This document shows positions 7,562-16,207 of a stretch of DNA of 64,000 nucleotides, one piece after another. Numbering within the stretch: position 1 is the first letter of the stretch; each line of letters begins with the position of its first letter. This DNA is from JAUIJL01 sp965366625. Its GTDB lineage: Bacteria > Acidobacteriota > Thermoanaerobaculia > Multivoradales > J023. A program made the translations under genes and the position numbers. A model generated the notes under the pieces. The model worked only from the letters and a program-made list of their open reading frames with translations. It was not told the origin of the DNA and ran no database searches. Where the stretch lies: the NCBI GenBank assembly GCA_965366625.1, contig CBDUGP010000004.1:124001-188000 (forward strand), written 5' to 3'.

Positions 7562-10500
7562 GTGGACAGCACCTCGTCAACCCTCGCCGCCTCGACCCGC
7601 TGCGCGAATCGCTTCCTGCCTCAGCTCCTGCGGGTGGCCTGCGTTCTGCTGCCTTTTGTTGCCGCTTTATTCCCAGTCTCCTCAGCGCACGCCGGCGAGC
7701 GGATTAAATTGGATCGATTGTCCCTGCCGGAGGGTTTGTCCCAAGTCTCGGCCCAGGCGTCGCTCCAAGATCGTCGTGGTTTTATTTGGATCGGGACCCA
7801 AGACGGCCTCAATCGATTCGACGGCCACGAGGTGGTGGTTTTCAAACACGATCCCACCGATCCCCATTCATTGGTCGACAACTTTGTTCGTACCCTATTC
7901 GAGGACCGCGACGGCAAGCTGTGGGTGCTGACCCAACAACCGGGCGGCATTCACCGTTACGATCCGCTGACCGAGCATTTCGAACGCTTTGCCCAGGACG
8001 CGAATGATCCCGACAGCTTTGGTTTGGGGCTGCCTTTTCCCGGAGTGGTGTTTCAGGATCGCCATGGGCTGATCTGGTTTTCCACCAACCTCGGTGTTGA
8101 GCGAGTAGATCCCACCAACGGCAAGGTCGAACATTTCGGCGTGGAGCCGGGCAAATCCGACGCCTTGGGTTCGGTGGTCTCCGCTTTTTACGAAGACCGT
8201 TCCGGCACCCTCTGGCTGGGAACCTTCGGCAGCGGCTTGCATCGTTGGATCCCGCCCATGGGTGACGAACCGGGGAAATTCGAACGCTTCCAAGCCTCCG
8301 GCAATCGGGGCTCGACGGCCGACCGCGACCGGTCCAGATTCTTGAGTCACAACACGGTTTCGGCGATTTTCGAAGATTCTAGGGGTGATCTCTGGATCGG
8401 CACCCAAGGCGGAGGGGTCAACCGGATGGTGGACCGGAGCGGGATCTTCGAGGTTTGGGACAGCAAGACCCCGGGATTGGCCTTGGTGAGTGATGTCGTG
8501 CCCCTCTTTTTACCCGGGGCAGTATTGCCGGTCAGAAACGCCATTTACGAAGACTCGGTCGGTGAGCTTTGGGTGGTCACGGCAGGCGGCTTGAACCGCC
8601 GACGGTCGGGCCGCGTGACTCAATACGTGGGCACCGGCGAGCAGCCGAATTTCTTTGCCGTCAATCCGATCGTCGCTCTGCAGGAAGATCGTTGGGGTGA
8701 TCTTTGGATCGGCACCACCACGGCGGGAGTGGTTCGCTTCGAGCGCTCCACCGGGCGATTCACCCACTTGCGACACGATCCCGCGGATCCCCAAAGCCTG
8801 TCCAGCGACTTGATCCTGGATATCTTCCAGGATCGTTCCGGCGTGATCTGGATGGGTACCAACAGCGGCGGAATGAGCCGCTACAGTCGCTATCGGCACA
8901 AATTCAAACACTACAGCCGACCGGCAGGGGCGCCGCCCAGCCTGGCCAACAACATGGTCTTCAGCATTGAGCAGGATCGTCGGGGCGATTTGTGGTTGGG
9001 CACCATTCTCGGGTTGTATCGCCTCGACAGCTACCGTCGAGATGTGGCTGAGTATTATTTTGCCGACCCCGCCGGTGGGCCGCGAAATTTGGGCGCCCCT
9101 TTGGTCAGGGCCATCCTGGAAGATTCCAAGGGCAGGATTTGGGTGGGCACCTTGGGCGGAGGTTTGGCGTTGATCGATCCGGACCGTGGCGAAGTGGTCA
9201 AACGTTATATCCCCAGCCGCGGCGCGCCGGGAGCGATCAGCAACAATCAGGTCTTCGGCATCCATGAGGATCGTTCTGAGCCTGGCATCCTGTGGGTTTC
9301 TACGGGCTTCGGCTGGAATCGCTTCGATCCTGAGCGTGAGACCTTCCGTGCCTATTTCAACGATCCCACGGATCCGACCAGCATCGCGGCGAGCTTCAGT
9401 CGATGTACCTATGAGGACCCGGACGGCACCCTCTGGGTCTGCACGGGCGGTGGTGTCGCTCGTTTCAACCGTCAGACCGGCAAATTTGTCCAGTATCTGA
9501 GAGATACGTCGGATCCGGAATCGTTGGCCAGCAACAATGTCATGGACCTTTGGAACGACGGTCAAGGGACCCTGTGGATCGCCACTTACGGCGGGGGATT
9601 GGATCGCCTGGACCTGGAGACCTCGAAAGTTCGTCATTTGACCCACAAAGACGGCCTGCCCAGCGACTCGCTCTACAGCTTACTGCCCGATGACAATGGG
9701 CGACTTTGGATCAGCAGCAACCAGGGGCTGACCCGCCTCGACCCGCACAGCCTGGAAATGGAGAATTTCGACCTCGGCGACGGTCTCCAGAGCACGGAAT
9801 TCAACGGTCGCTCGTTCTTGAAGACCTCGGAAGGTGAGCTGTTCTTCGGCGGTGTGAATGGATTCAACGCATTCTTCGCCGACCAAGTGGAGCACAATCC
9901 CAATGCCCCCGAGGTGGTGCTGACCTCGTTCAAAGTCTTCGATCAGCCCCGGGAATCGGGCCTTGCGTTGGAATATCGCGATCGGCTGAAGCTGTCGTAT
10001 AAAGATCGCTTCTTCGCCTTTGAATTTGCCGCCCTCGATTTCTCAGATCCGGCGAGCAATCGCTTCGCTTACAAACTCGAGGGATTCGATGACGATTGGG
10101 TGGATGCGGGCTCTCGCCGATTCGCGGGTTATACCAATCTCGACGGCGGCGAGTACGTGTTCAAGGTTCGGGCATCCAACGGCGACGGGGTTTGGAATGA
10201 GCAGGGGACTTCCCTCAAGGTGGTGATCGTGCCCCCTTGGTGGAAAACTTGGTGGGCTTATGGTCTGTATTTGCTCAGCGCCCTGGGTCTCTTCTACCTT
10301 TACGTACGCCACAAGACTCTGCGTCACGAAGAGGAACTCGGGCTGCACCGGGAGGAAAGCGAGCGGCAACGATTGTTGGCTGAGCGCCTGCAACAGATCG
10401 ATCGCATGAAGGACGAGTTCCTGGCCAACACTTCCCACGAGCTGCGCACTCCCCTGAACGGCATCATCGGATTGGCGGAATCCTTGCTCGACGGCGTGAC

Positions 10501-12373
10501 CGGGCCGCTGCCCGACCCCACCTGCAAAAATTTGTCGATGATCGCCGGAAGTGGCCGCCGATTGGCCCATTTAGTCGACGACATCCTCGATTTTTCAAAG
10601 CTCAAGAATCACCAGATCGAACTCCACATCCAAGCGGTGAGTTTGCGGGAAATCGCCGATATTGTGCTGACCCTGATGGCACCCTTGGTGAGAGACAAGG
10701 ACGTGGAGCTGATCAACAGCATTCCCGAGACCCTGCCGGCGGTGGCGGGTGACGAGAACCGTCTCCAGCAGATTCTGCATAATCTGGTGGGCAATGCGGT
10801 CAAATTCACCGATCACGGCAGTGTGACCGTGGATGCCTTGCCCACGGGCGACGAGTGGGTCGAGCTGCGGGTAAGGGATACCGGCATTGGCATCCCCGCC
10901 GACCAGTTGGAGAAGGTCTTCGAGGGATTTGAGCAAGCGGACTCGTCCTCTGCTCGCCAATACGGTGGCACCGGGTTGGGGCTGACCATCACTCGGCAAT
11001 TGGTCGAGCTGCACGGCGGGGAGGTGCGTTTGCGCGCCGCCGAGACCGGTGGCACCGAAGCGGTACTGCGATTGCCGCTTTGGCGCGGCGAGCAGCCGGA
11101 GCCCGCGTTGGGGTCAGGTGTTCGTCAGCTGGTGAACATCCGCGATTGGGCGGGCCGAAACGATCTGCGGACACCGATCGAGGAAGGGGAGACGGCCCTC
11201 GAGAACTTGCCGCCGGAGGGCGAAGACATTCACCGGGATGTCGCCGGTGCTCCGGCAGTACGGGTTTTGGTGGTCGACGATGAGCCGATCAACCGCCAGG
11301 TCTTGCGCAATTTCTTGACGCTCGCTCGCTTCGAGGTGATCGAAGCGAGCGACGGCATCCAGGCCCTGGAAATCGTCGAAGGCGGAGATGTTCCGGATCT
11401 GATGCTGTTGGACGTCATGATGCCGCGCATGACCGGCTTTGAAGTTACCCGACGGCTGCGCAGTCGGTTTAGCGGCAACGAGTTGCCGATTCTGTTGGTG
11501 ACCGCCAAGAATCAAGTTTCAGATCTCATGGAAGGTTTGGCTTCCGGCGCCAACGACTATTTGAGCAAGCCGATTTCGAAGAACGAACTCTTGGCCCGCA
11601 TCGAGACCCACCTCTCCCTGTCCAGGGCTCATACGGTGGAAGCCGAGAATCGACGCAAAACCGAGGAATTCGAGCGGGCTCGATCCATTCAGCTTTCCAT
11701 GTTGCCGGACGCACCTCCGGCCCTGGCTGGGTACGAGATCGCCGTTTATCTAGAAACGGCCTCGGAGGTCGGCGGCGACTATTACGACTTCTTTCCCCAA
11801 GACGAAGACTCTTTCTACGTCGTTACGGGTGACGCCACGGGGCACGGAATTTCCGCGGGCATGATGGTGTCGATGACCAAATCGGCGCTCAAAGCCCTCG
11901 ATGTGCAGTCGCCCCACATCTTGCTGCGACAGCTGAATCAGGTGTTCAGGGCCGTGCGAGTCGAGCACATGAAGATGGCCCTGAACGTGCTGCACCTGCG
12001 GGAAGGGGAAGTGGCGGTGTCGTCAGCGGCCATGCCACCGGTTTTCGTCTACCGGGCTGGAACCGGAGAGGTGGAGGAGATTCTTAATTCTTCTTTGCCC
12101 CTCGGCAGCCTGGAAGATCTGGAGTATCCAATCGAGGTCTTCCAATTGCACCCCGGCGACACCCTGGTCCTGTTGTCCGACGGCCTGCCGGAATCCGCGG
12201 ACGATCATGGCGAGCAATTGGGTTATGAGGCGGTGGAGCAGTGTTTGGGGGCTTACGGTGCCCGATCCAGCGGCCAGATTCTGCAGCAGCTGGTGGAGCT
12301 GGGCAATGCTTGGCGAGGCGACCGACCCCTGGATGACGATGTGACGCTAGTGGTCATCAAAAGGCGGAGCTGA
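7562..12373 (+). CDS. Propeller-type hybrid histidine kinase with receiver and PP2C phosphatase output
   Basis: This is a 1603-residue membrane signalling protein. A signal peptide (about 1-44, ending SSAHA) leads to about 13-14 two-component propeller repeats (e.g. GFIWIGTQDGLNRFDG) forming periplasmic beta-propellers, then a Y_Y_Y domain (about 800-890). One transmembrane helix (about 897-914) is followed by a coiled linker. HisKA carries the phospho-His H959 in SHELRTPLNG. The HATPase has an N box (HNLVGNAVKF), DTGIGIP and GGTGLGL. A receiver (phospho-Asp D1284 in LLDVMMP) follows. The C-terminal ~220 residues are a PP2C/SpoIIE-type phosphatase (SEVGGDYYDF, GDATGHG, SDGLPES, DDDVTLVV). Such a phosphatase usually acts on anti-sigma-antagonist proteins, so this protein may link an extracellular signal to partner switching. 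The next gene starts 1 bp after its stop. Confidence 0.95.
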   Translation: MDSTSSTLAASTRCANRFLPQLLRVACVLLPFVAALFPVSSAHAGERIKLDRLSLPEGLSQVSAQASLQDRRGFIWIGTQDGLNRFDGHEVVVFKHDPTDPHSLVDNFVRTLFEDRDGKLWVLTQQPGGIHRYDPLTEHFERFAQDANDPDSFGLGLPFPGVVFQDRHGLIWFSTNLGVERVDPTNGKVEHFGVEPGKSDALGSVVSAFYEDRSGTLWLGTFGSGLHRWIPPMGDEPGKFERFQASGNRGSTADRDRSRFLSHNTVSAIFEDSRGDLWIGTQGGGVNRMVDRSGIFEVWDSKTPGLALVSDVVPLFLPGAVLPVRNAIYEDSVGELWVVTAGGLNRRRSGRVTQYVGTGEQPNFFAVNPIVALQEDRWGDLWIGTTTAGVVRFERSTGRFTHLRHDPADPQSLSSDLILDIFQDRSGVIWMGTNSGGMSRYSRYRHKFKHYSRPAGAPPSLANNMVFSIEQDRRGDLWLGTILGLYRLDSYRRDVAEYYFADPAGGPRNLGAPLVRAILEDSKGRIWVGTLGGGLALIDPDRGEVVKRYIPSRGAPGAISNNQVFGIHEDRSEPGILWVSTGFGWNRFDPERETFRAYFNDPTDPTSIAASFSRCTYEDPDGTLWVCTGGGVARFNRQTGKFVQYLRDTSDPESLASNNVMDLWNDGQGTLWIATYGGGLDRLDLETSKVRHLTHKDGLPSDSLYSLLPDDNGRLWISSNQGLTRLDPHSLEMENFDLGDGLQSTEFNGRSFLKTSEGELFFGGVNGFNAFFADQVEHNPNAPEVVLTSFKVFDQPRESGLALEYRDRLKLSYKDRFFAFEFAALDFSDPASNRFAYKLEGFDDDWVDAGSRRFAGYTNLDGGEYVFKVRASNGDGVWNEQGTSLKVVIVPPWWKTWWAYGLYLLSALGLFYLYVRHKTLRHEEELGLHREESERQRLLAERLQQIDRMKDEFLANTSHELRTPLNGIIGLAESLLDGVTGPLPDPTCKNLSMIAGSGRRLAHLVDDILDFSKLKNHQIELHIQAVSLREIADIVLTLMAPLVRDKDVELINSIPETLPAVAGDENRLQQILHNLVGNAVKFTDHGSVTVDALPTGDEWVELRVRDTGIGIPADQLEKVFEGFEQADSSSARQYGGTGLGLTITRQLVELHGGEVRLRAAETGGTEAVLRLPLWRGEQPEPALGSGVRQLVNIRDWAGRNDLRTPIEEGETALENLPPEGEDIHRDVAGAPAVRVLVVDDEPINRQVLRNFLTLARFEVIEASDGIQALEIVEGGDVPDLMLLDVMMPRMTGFEVTRRLRSRFSGNELPILLVTAKNQVSDLMEGLASGANDYLSKPISKNELLARIETHLSLSRAHTVEAENRRKTEEFERARSIQLSMLPDAPPALAGYEIAVYLETASEVGGDYYDFFPQDEDSFYVVTGDATGHGISAGMMVSMTKSALKALDVQSPHILLRQLNQVFRAVRVEHMKMALNVLHLREGEVAVSSAAMPPVFVYRAGTGEVEEILNSSLPLGSLEDLEYPIEVFQLHPGDTLVLLSDGLPESADDHGEQLGYEAVEQCLGAYGARSSGQILQQLVELGNAWRGDRPLDDDVTLVVIKRRS

Positions 12374-12374
12374 G

Positions 12375-12872
12375 ATGAGCGAATTGCATCGAAACGCCCA
12401 GAAAATCCAAATGCTTCTGGGGGAATTGGGCGGCGACCACCAGGTGGTGCAACTGTCCGAAAGCACGCGGTCCGCCGCCGAAGCTGCGTCCGCACTCGGG
12501 GTGGAGCCCGCACAGATCGCCAAAAGCATCATTTTCCTTGCTCGACCCGGCGCGGAGGACGAGCAGCCGGTTTTGGTGATCGCCTCGGGCCGCCATCGGA
12601 TCTGCAAGAAGAAGCTGCGCAAGCTGGTGGGCTCGAAGCTCCGTCAGGCGGATGCAGACACCGTGAAACGTTACACCGGATACCCCATTGGTGGAGTGCC
12701 TCCCCTCGGGCACCAAGTGGAGCCGATGGTTTTCATCGATGAGACTTTGGCCGAGCACGAGGTGTTATGGGCAGCTGCCGGGACCCCATTCACCGTCTTC
12801 CGGACTAGCTTCGAGCAATTGGTCGAATGGACCGGTGGTCGGGTCGGCGACGTGCGAGAAGGTGCCGGCTAA
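12375..12872 (+). CDS. ybaK: YbaK/EbsC-type aminoacyl-tRNA deacylase
   Basis: This 165-residue cytoplasmic protein has the YbaK/ProX fold: an AAEAASALGVEPAQIAKSIIF motif, a basic patch (GRHRICKKKLRKLVG) and a TGYPIGGVPPLGH loop near the active site. YbaK-family proteins hydrolyse mischarged tRNAs such as Cys-tRNA(Pro), or act as free-standing editing domains. The GGVPPLGH loop and the conserved lysine in AKSI are as expected, and the length is typical. Only one base separates it from the hybrid kinase stop, so it is probably co-transcribed; a functional link is not obvious. Substrate specificity within the family cannot be read from sequence by eye. Confidence 0.9.
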   Translation: MSELHRNAQKIQMLLGELGGDHQVVQLSESTRSAAEAASALGVEPAQIAKSIIFLARPGAEDEQPVLVIASGRHRICKKKLRKLVGSKLRQADADTVKRYTGYPIGGVPPLGHQVEPMVFIDETLAEHEVLWAAAGTPFTVFRTSFEQLVEWTGGRVGDVREGAG

Positions 12873-13030
12873 TGGCTTCTGAGAAAGCCATGCCCAGCAT
12901 GGGCAGCCGGTCCCGACAGTTGATACGTGAAGGGTGAAAAAAACCGCCGGCCGAATCGAAGAAAATAGGCGACCCGGAAAATACGTGATTTAGTGGGCAA
13001 AATTCCGAATGGGCTGGGCGGCTCAGCCGG

Positions 13031-13039
13031 TGCTAGCAT
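13031..13039 (+). promoter_or_regulatory. Extended -10 element TGCTAGCAT upstream of the multihaem cytochrome gene
   Basis: The 9-mer TGCTAGCAT (TGn plus TAGCAT) ends 9 nt before the ATG at 13049. The identical 9-mer occurs at 32318-32326 upstream of the TonB-dependent receptor gene. No SD lies between it and the ATG, so a leaderless or near-leaderless message is suggested. Confidence 0.4.
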
Positions 13040-13048
13040 GTCGCCGAA

Positions 13049-15019
13049 ATGAAGAATTTATTTGATCGCTACATGTTGATCGGTGCCATGTCTTCCATCC
13101 TGGCCACGTTAATCTTGGCTGCGCCCATCTTGGGCTCGTCGGCGGTCGAGGCAGAGCCGCCGGGTTCCCAGGCGCCAAATGCCCAAGGCCCGCCGACCTC
13201 CCAGCCCCCATTGGCCATGCGCGGATGCGCGGGGTGCCATCCCAGTATTTATGCTTCCTACCTTCGCCACGGCATGTCGCGGAGCCTGGGGAAAGTCGAG
13301 GAACTCCCTTCCGGCAAGGTGACAAATCGGAAAACCGGTTGGCAATACGAGCTGCGACGGCAGGGGGATGCCTCCTACCTGACGGCCATCGCCCCCGACG
13401 GCGGTATTCGCTCACAAAAAGTGGTGGGTCGGATTGGGGCGGGGGTCTTCGATACCTCGTGGGCTACTGCGGAGCTGCACCCGATCACCGGCGAGCCGGT
13501 CAATCGGCTCTTTTTTGCGCCCGTCGAAACCGTGACCGGACATGGTTTAGAGCTTTCACCGTTCGAAATGTCGGAGCGCCCGTCCGGGGTGGATATGGCG
13601 CTCACCGAAGGCTGTTTGACCTGTCACACGGATTCACAGCCGGCCGAGCTGCCGGCAGCCTCGGCCAACGGACGGTGGATTGACCCGGGCCATGCCTTGG
13701 GCGTCGATGCCTTCGATCACCTAAATCCCCTGGGCTGCGAGGCCTGTCACGGCCCGGCCCGAGGGCACCTTCGTTTGGTCAGCGGCCTCGAGCAAGGGGA
13801 GGGCCTGGGCTTGGAGATTCTGTCGAAGCTGCCCCCGGCCCGTCAGCGAGATGTCTGCGCCCGATGCCATCTGCAGGGGGATGTCCGCTTCCAAATGGTC
13901 AAGGGTCGGCCGAGCTTGGCCGAGCCCTTGGCAGCCCAATTTCCGACCTTGGTGACCACCTCGCCCGACGACGACTTTCGCTTCGTCGGGCAGCTCGAGC
14001 GCCTCTCCTTGTCAAAATGTTTCGAGTCGGCGCCCGACATGACTTGCACCACCTGTCACGACCCCCACACCTCGTTTAGGGAGCAGGGCGTGGCGTCCTT
14101 CGAGCGCGCCTGCGTGCAATGCCACGGGGCAGCTAAGGGGGTATCTGAGGCTGGGCAAACCTCCTGCTCTCGGCCCGCGGAGCTGACCGTTCAGGCGGTC
14201 ACCGGAGCTGCGGCGCGTGGCCGGCAGGGTTGTGTGGACTGCCATGTTCGCCGTAGTGAGCCGTTCGACCTTCCGGGCATTGCCACCACCGACCACCACA
14301 TACGCAAGTCGATTCCCCGACGCGAAAAAATGAAGTTTAGATCCGTCACGACACCTGGCGGCGACTTGAAGCTGTGGGACGACGGTCGGTTGAGCAAGCC
14401 GTTGTCGACCCCGGGAGGAAAGCTTTGGCGGGACGGTCTGTTAGCTATGGCCTATGTGCAGACCGGACGTTTCGAAGCGGCGGCAGAGCTTTTCTCTAGG
14501 TTCCCGGACCCGGGCAGCCCGGAGGCCGTCCGGCCGTCGGCCCCGGCACCCCTGGAATCCGTGGAGACTTGGCCGACTTTCCACCAGTTGCGCGGCATGG
14601 CTCTGTTGGGGGCTCAGCGCCTGGAAGCCGCCAGGGCCGCGTTCGGCGATGCCCTGCGCCTGGATCCCGACCACCCCGGAGCTTTGATGGGGCGTGCGCG
14701 AATGGCGATGGTCACCGGCGACTCGATCCAGGCGATGCACGATACCCAACGTTTGATCGAAACCTATCCACAAGCGGAAAGCCCGTGGCAGCTACGGTCG
14801 GTGATCGCTCAGCGGTTGGGGCGCGGGGACTTCCAGATCAAGGCGTTGGAGGAGATGGTTCGGCGTTGGCCGTCCGACGCCCGGGCCTGGTTCCAACTGG
14901 CGACCCTGTACCGCGCCATGGGAAACGAAGCCCAGGCCGCCCAAGCCGCAGATCAGGTGCGTCTGCTGCAACCGTCCTTGCTGGAGCGCGGTCCGCAGCT
15001 CCAGCAGATGCAACAGTAG
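13049..15019 (+). CDS. Seven-haem cytochrome c / TPR protein, exported
   Basis: This is a 656-residue exported protein. An N-terminal hydrophobic segment (about 9-30) is followed by a Pro-rich linker. The first ~420 residues hold seven CxxCH haem-c sites (GCAGCH, GCLTCH, GCEACH, VCARCH, TCTTCH, ACVQCH, GCVDCH), several spaced as in cytochrome c554/NrfA-like multihaem proteins. The C-terminal ~200 residues carry TPR repeats (RLEAARAAFGDALRLDPDHPG and following). The combination suggests a periplasmic electron-transfer or redox protein that docks on a partner. Haem attachment needs a cytochrome c maturation system, none of which is in this window. The ATG at 13049 has no SD but sits 9 nt after a strong extended -10 element; ATGs at 13073 or 13088 are alternatives. 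It stands alone. Confidence 0.92.
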   Translation: MKNLFDRYMLIGAMSSILATLILAAPILGSSAVEAEPPGSQAPNAQGPPTSQPPLAMRGCAGCHPSIYASYLRHGMSRSLGKVEELPSGKVTNRKTGWQYELRRQGDASYLTAIAPDGGIRSQKVVGRIGAGVFDTSWATAELHPITGEPVNRLFFAPVETVTGHGLELSPFEMSERPSGVDMALTEGCLTCHTDSQPAELPAASANGRWIDPGHALGVDAFDHLNPLGCEACHGPARGHLRLVSGLEQGEGLGLEILSKLPPARQRDVCARCHLQGDVRFQMVKGRPSLAEPLAAQFPTLVTTSPDDDFRFVGQLERLSLSKCFESAPDMTCTTCHDPHTSFREQGVASFERACVQCHGAAKGVSEAGQTSCSRPAELTVQAVTGAAARGRQGCVDCHVRRSEPFDLPGIATTDHHIRKSIPRREKMKFRSVTTPGGDLKLWDDGRLSKPLSTPGGKLWRDGLLAMAYVQTGRFEAAAELFSRFPDPGSPEAVRPSAPAPLESVETWPTFHQLRGMALLGAQRLEAARAAFGDALRLDPDHPGALMGRARMAMVTGDSIQAMHDTQRLIETYPQAESPWQLRSVIAQRLGRGDFQIKALEEMVRRWPSDARAWFQLATLYRAMGNEAQAAQAADQVRLLQPSLLERGPQLQQMQQ

Positions 15020-15052
15020 AACTTAGCGGGCTATGCCCGCAAACCTCCGGGT

Positions 15053-15150
15053 GTAGGGGCGGGGCTTGTCCCCGCCCGGGCGAGGCGAAGCCGAGCCGCT
15101 TCCCTAGGAAGAGCGGGAGGGGGCAAGCCCCGGGCAAGCCCCTCCCCTAC
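15053..15150. repeat. 98-bp REP-like doublet with inverted termini
   Basis: The element begins GTAGGGGCGGGGCTTG, and the reverse complement of its right end begins GTAGGGGAGGGGCTTG. These are 16-bp inverted termini with one mismatch enclosing a G+C-rich core. It sits between the cytochrome stop and the convergent ACT-domain gene. A short hairpin GCGGGC-TAT-GCCCGC lies just before it at 15027-15041. It looks like a REPIN or miniature mobile repeat, with no coding capacity. Confidence 0.55.
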
Positions 15151-15215
15151 ATCAAGCCATTTATAATCAATGGTTTGTGGAAATTTCGAAACGTGAACAG
15201 TTAGGCGAGACCTAG

Positions 15216-15743
15216 TCAGTCGACGGGTTTGAGATCCACCATCAAGTCAGCGCCCAGGTTTTCGAGCCGGTCGCGCAGGGTGGTAAAGGCTGCTTCGTCG
15301 TCTGCTCGAAGGATTGCCGTGGCCTTGAAGTGCAGCTCCGCCGACATCGGCGCGCTGGTCACCTCGCTCTCGAATTCCTCGATGTTGAGATGGAGAGCGG
15401 TGATTCGCTCGGTCACCTGCCGAACGATGCCGGGGCGATCTTGCCCGACGACATCGAGTCGTCGAGTGGCTCCCATGGAACTCGGGCGATCGTCGGCAGC
15501 CCGGTTGACGGTGACCGTGACCCCTTCGAGCCGGCCGAGCGCGTTTTCCAGAGCTTCGATCTGCTGCTCAGGGACTTCGATCGACAGCAGGCCGGCAAAT
15601 TCGCCTTCGAGATGCACCATCCGGCTCGCTTGCCAATTGCCACCGTGTTTTTCCACCACCGCCGACAGGGATTGCACCAAACCCGGGCGATCCTTGCCGA
15701 TCAAAGTCATCACCAGAGATTTTTTGCTTGGGGATTTGTTCAT
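15216..15743 (-). CDS. Tandem ACT-domain regulator (GcvR-like)
   Basis: This is a 175-residue cytoplasmic protein with two ACT domains. The first begins SLVMTLIGKDRPGLVQSLSAVV (about 10-80) and the second RLDVVGQDRPGIVRQVTERI (about 93-170). Both carry the DRPG loop that binds amino acids or contacts partners. This layout matches GcvR, the glycine-cleavage regulator partner, and related stand-alone ACT proteins. The open frame extends to 15758, but the internal ATG at 15743 (MNKSPSKKSL) is the likelier start. No gcv genes are nearby, so the regulatory target is unknown. It is convergent with the cytochrome gene, separated by the REP-like element. Confidence 0.85.
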   Translation of the reverse strand: MNKSPSKKSLVMTLIGKDRPGLVQSLSAVVEKHGGNWQASRMVHLEGEFAGLLSIEVPEQQIEALENALGRLEGVTVTVNRAADDRPSSMGATRRLDVVGQDRPGIVRQVTERITALHLNIEEFESEVTSAPMSAELHFKATAILRADDEAAFTTLRDRLENLGADLMVDLKPVD

Positions 15744-15831
15744 GTCGTATATCTCCACGCCGCCGGCTTCAGGGCGGCTTATCTTCGTTATCGGGCCGAG
15801 ATCTTAGCATTGTGGCAAGAACCTCATCGCG

Positions 15832-15853
15832 AGTCTCATCGCGCTGCGAGCGC
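15832..15853 (+). repeat. Dispersed 22-bp repeat, copy 1
   Basis: The 22-bp sequence AGTCTCA-T-CGCGCTGCGAGCGC recurs with one change (T to C) at 32107-32128. In both places it follows GTGGCAA a few bases upstream. The GCGCT-GCG-AGCGC part can form a small hairpin. Confidence 0.45.
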
Positions 15854-15864
15854 ATGATGCAACG

Positions 15865-15898
15865 AAAAAAGCCGCAGCGAATCTCGTTCGCTGCGGCT
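15865..15898 (-). terminator. Intrinsic terminator of the peptide gene
   Basis: On the minus strand a perfect 12-bp stem (AGCCGCAGCGAA / TTCGCTGCGGCT) with a 5-nt loop is followed directly by a run of six T. It lies 72 bp past the stop of the 78-codon peptide gene at 15971 and about 110 bp before the next gene on the same strand starts (15743). The peptide transcript is therefore a discrete unit. Confidence 0.88.
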
Positions 15899-15970
15899 AG
15901 ATGGAGGGCCGGTCTGTGCCCACCGGCGACCAGTCTGGGGCTCTGGTCGCCTCAACTCAGAAAGGGTCGG

Positions 15971-16207
15971 TCAGTCGATCCGCAGGCCCAAGGCCGCGCA
16001 ACCGTTGTTGTCGACATCGCTGGTGCAGTGGTTGTAAGGCATGCAAGGCGTGGTGTCTTCCGACCAGCCGAGGCCGAAGGTTTGCAAGGCGTTGTCGATG
16101 TGTCGATCCAGATCGGCTCCGGTCATGGAAGCGGGGTCTTGGGAGAAGCCGAGGGAGAGAATGTTTTGGTTCATCGGCGACAGATCGGCGTTGTGGTGGA
16201 AGGACAT
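15971..16207 (-). CDS. Putative RiPP precursor peptide (78 aa)
   Basis: This is a short, non-hydrophobic peptide with an acidic leader-like half and a Cys/Asn/Asp-rich tail. The N-terminal ~45 residues (MSFHHNADLSPMNQN... LDRHIDNALQTFG) contain no Cys. The last ~28 carry three Cys at 55, 61 and 70, in the segments TTPCMPYNHC and VDNNGCAALG. It does not resemble a known structural protein. An AAAGGAG Shine-Dalgarno sequence sits 7 nt before the ATG, a perfect-core sigma-54 promoter lies about 105 bp upstream, and an intrinsic terminator follows. The neighbouring gene on the same strand encodes a radical SAM/SPASM enzyme of the peptide-maturase type. The arrangement is what is expected of a ribosomally made, post-translationally modified peptide, but that role is inferred. 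No known precursor family could be assigned. Confidence 0.75.
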   Translation of the reverse strand: MSFHHNADLSPMNQNILSLGFSQDPASMTGADLDRHIDNALQTFGLGWSEDTTPCMPYNHCTSDVDNNGCAALGLRID

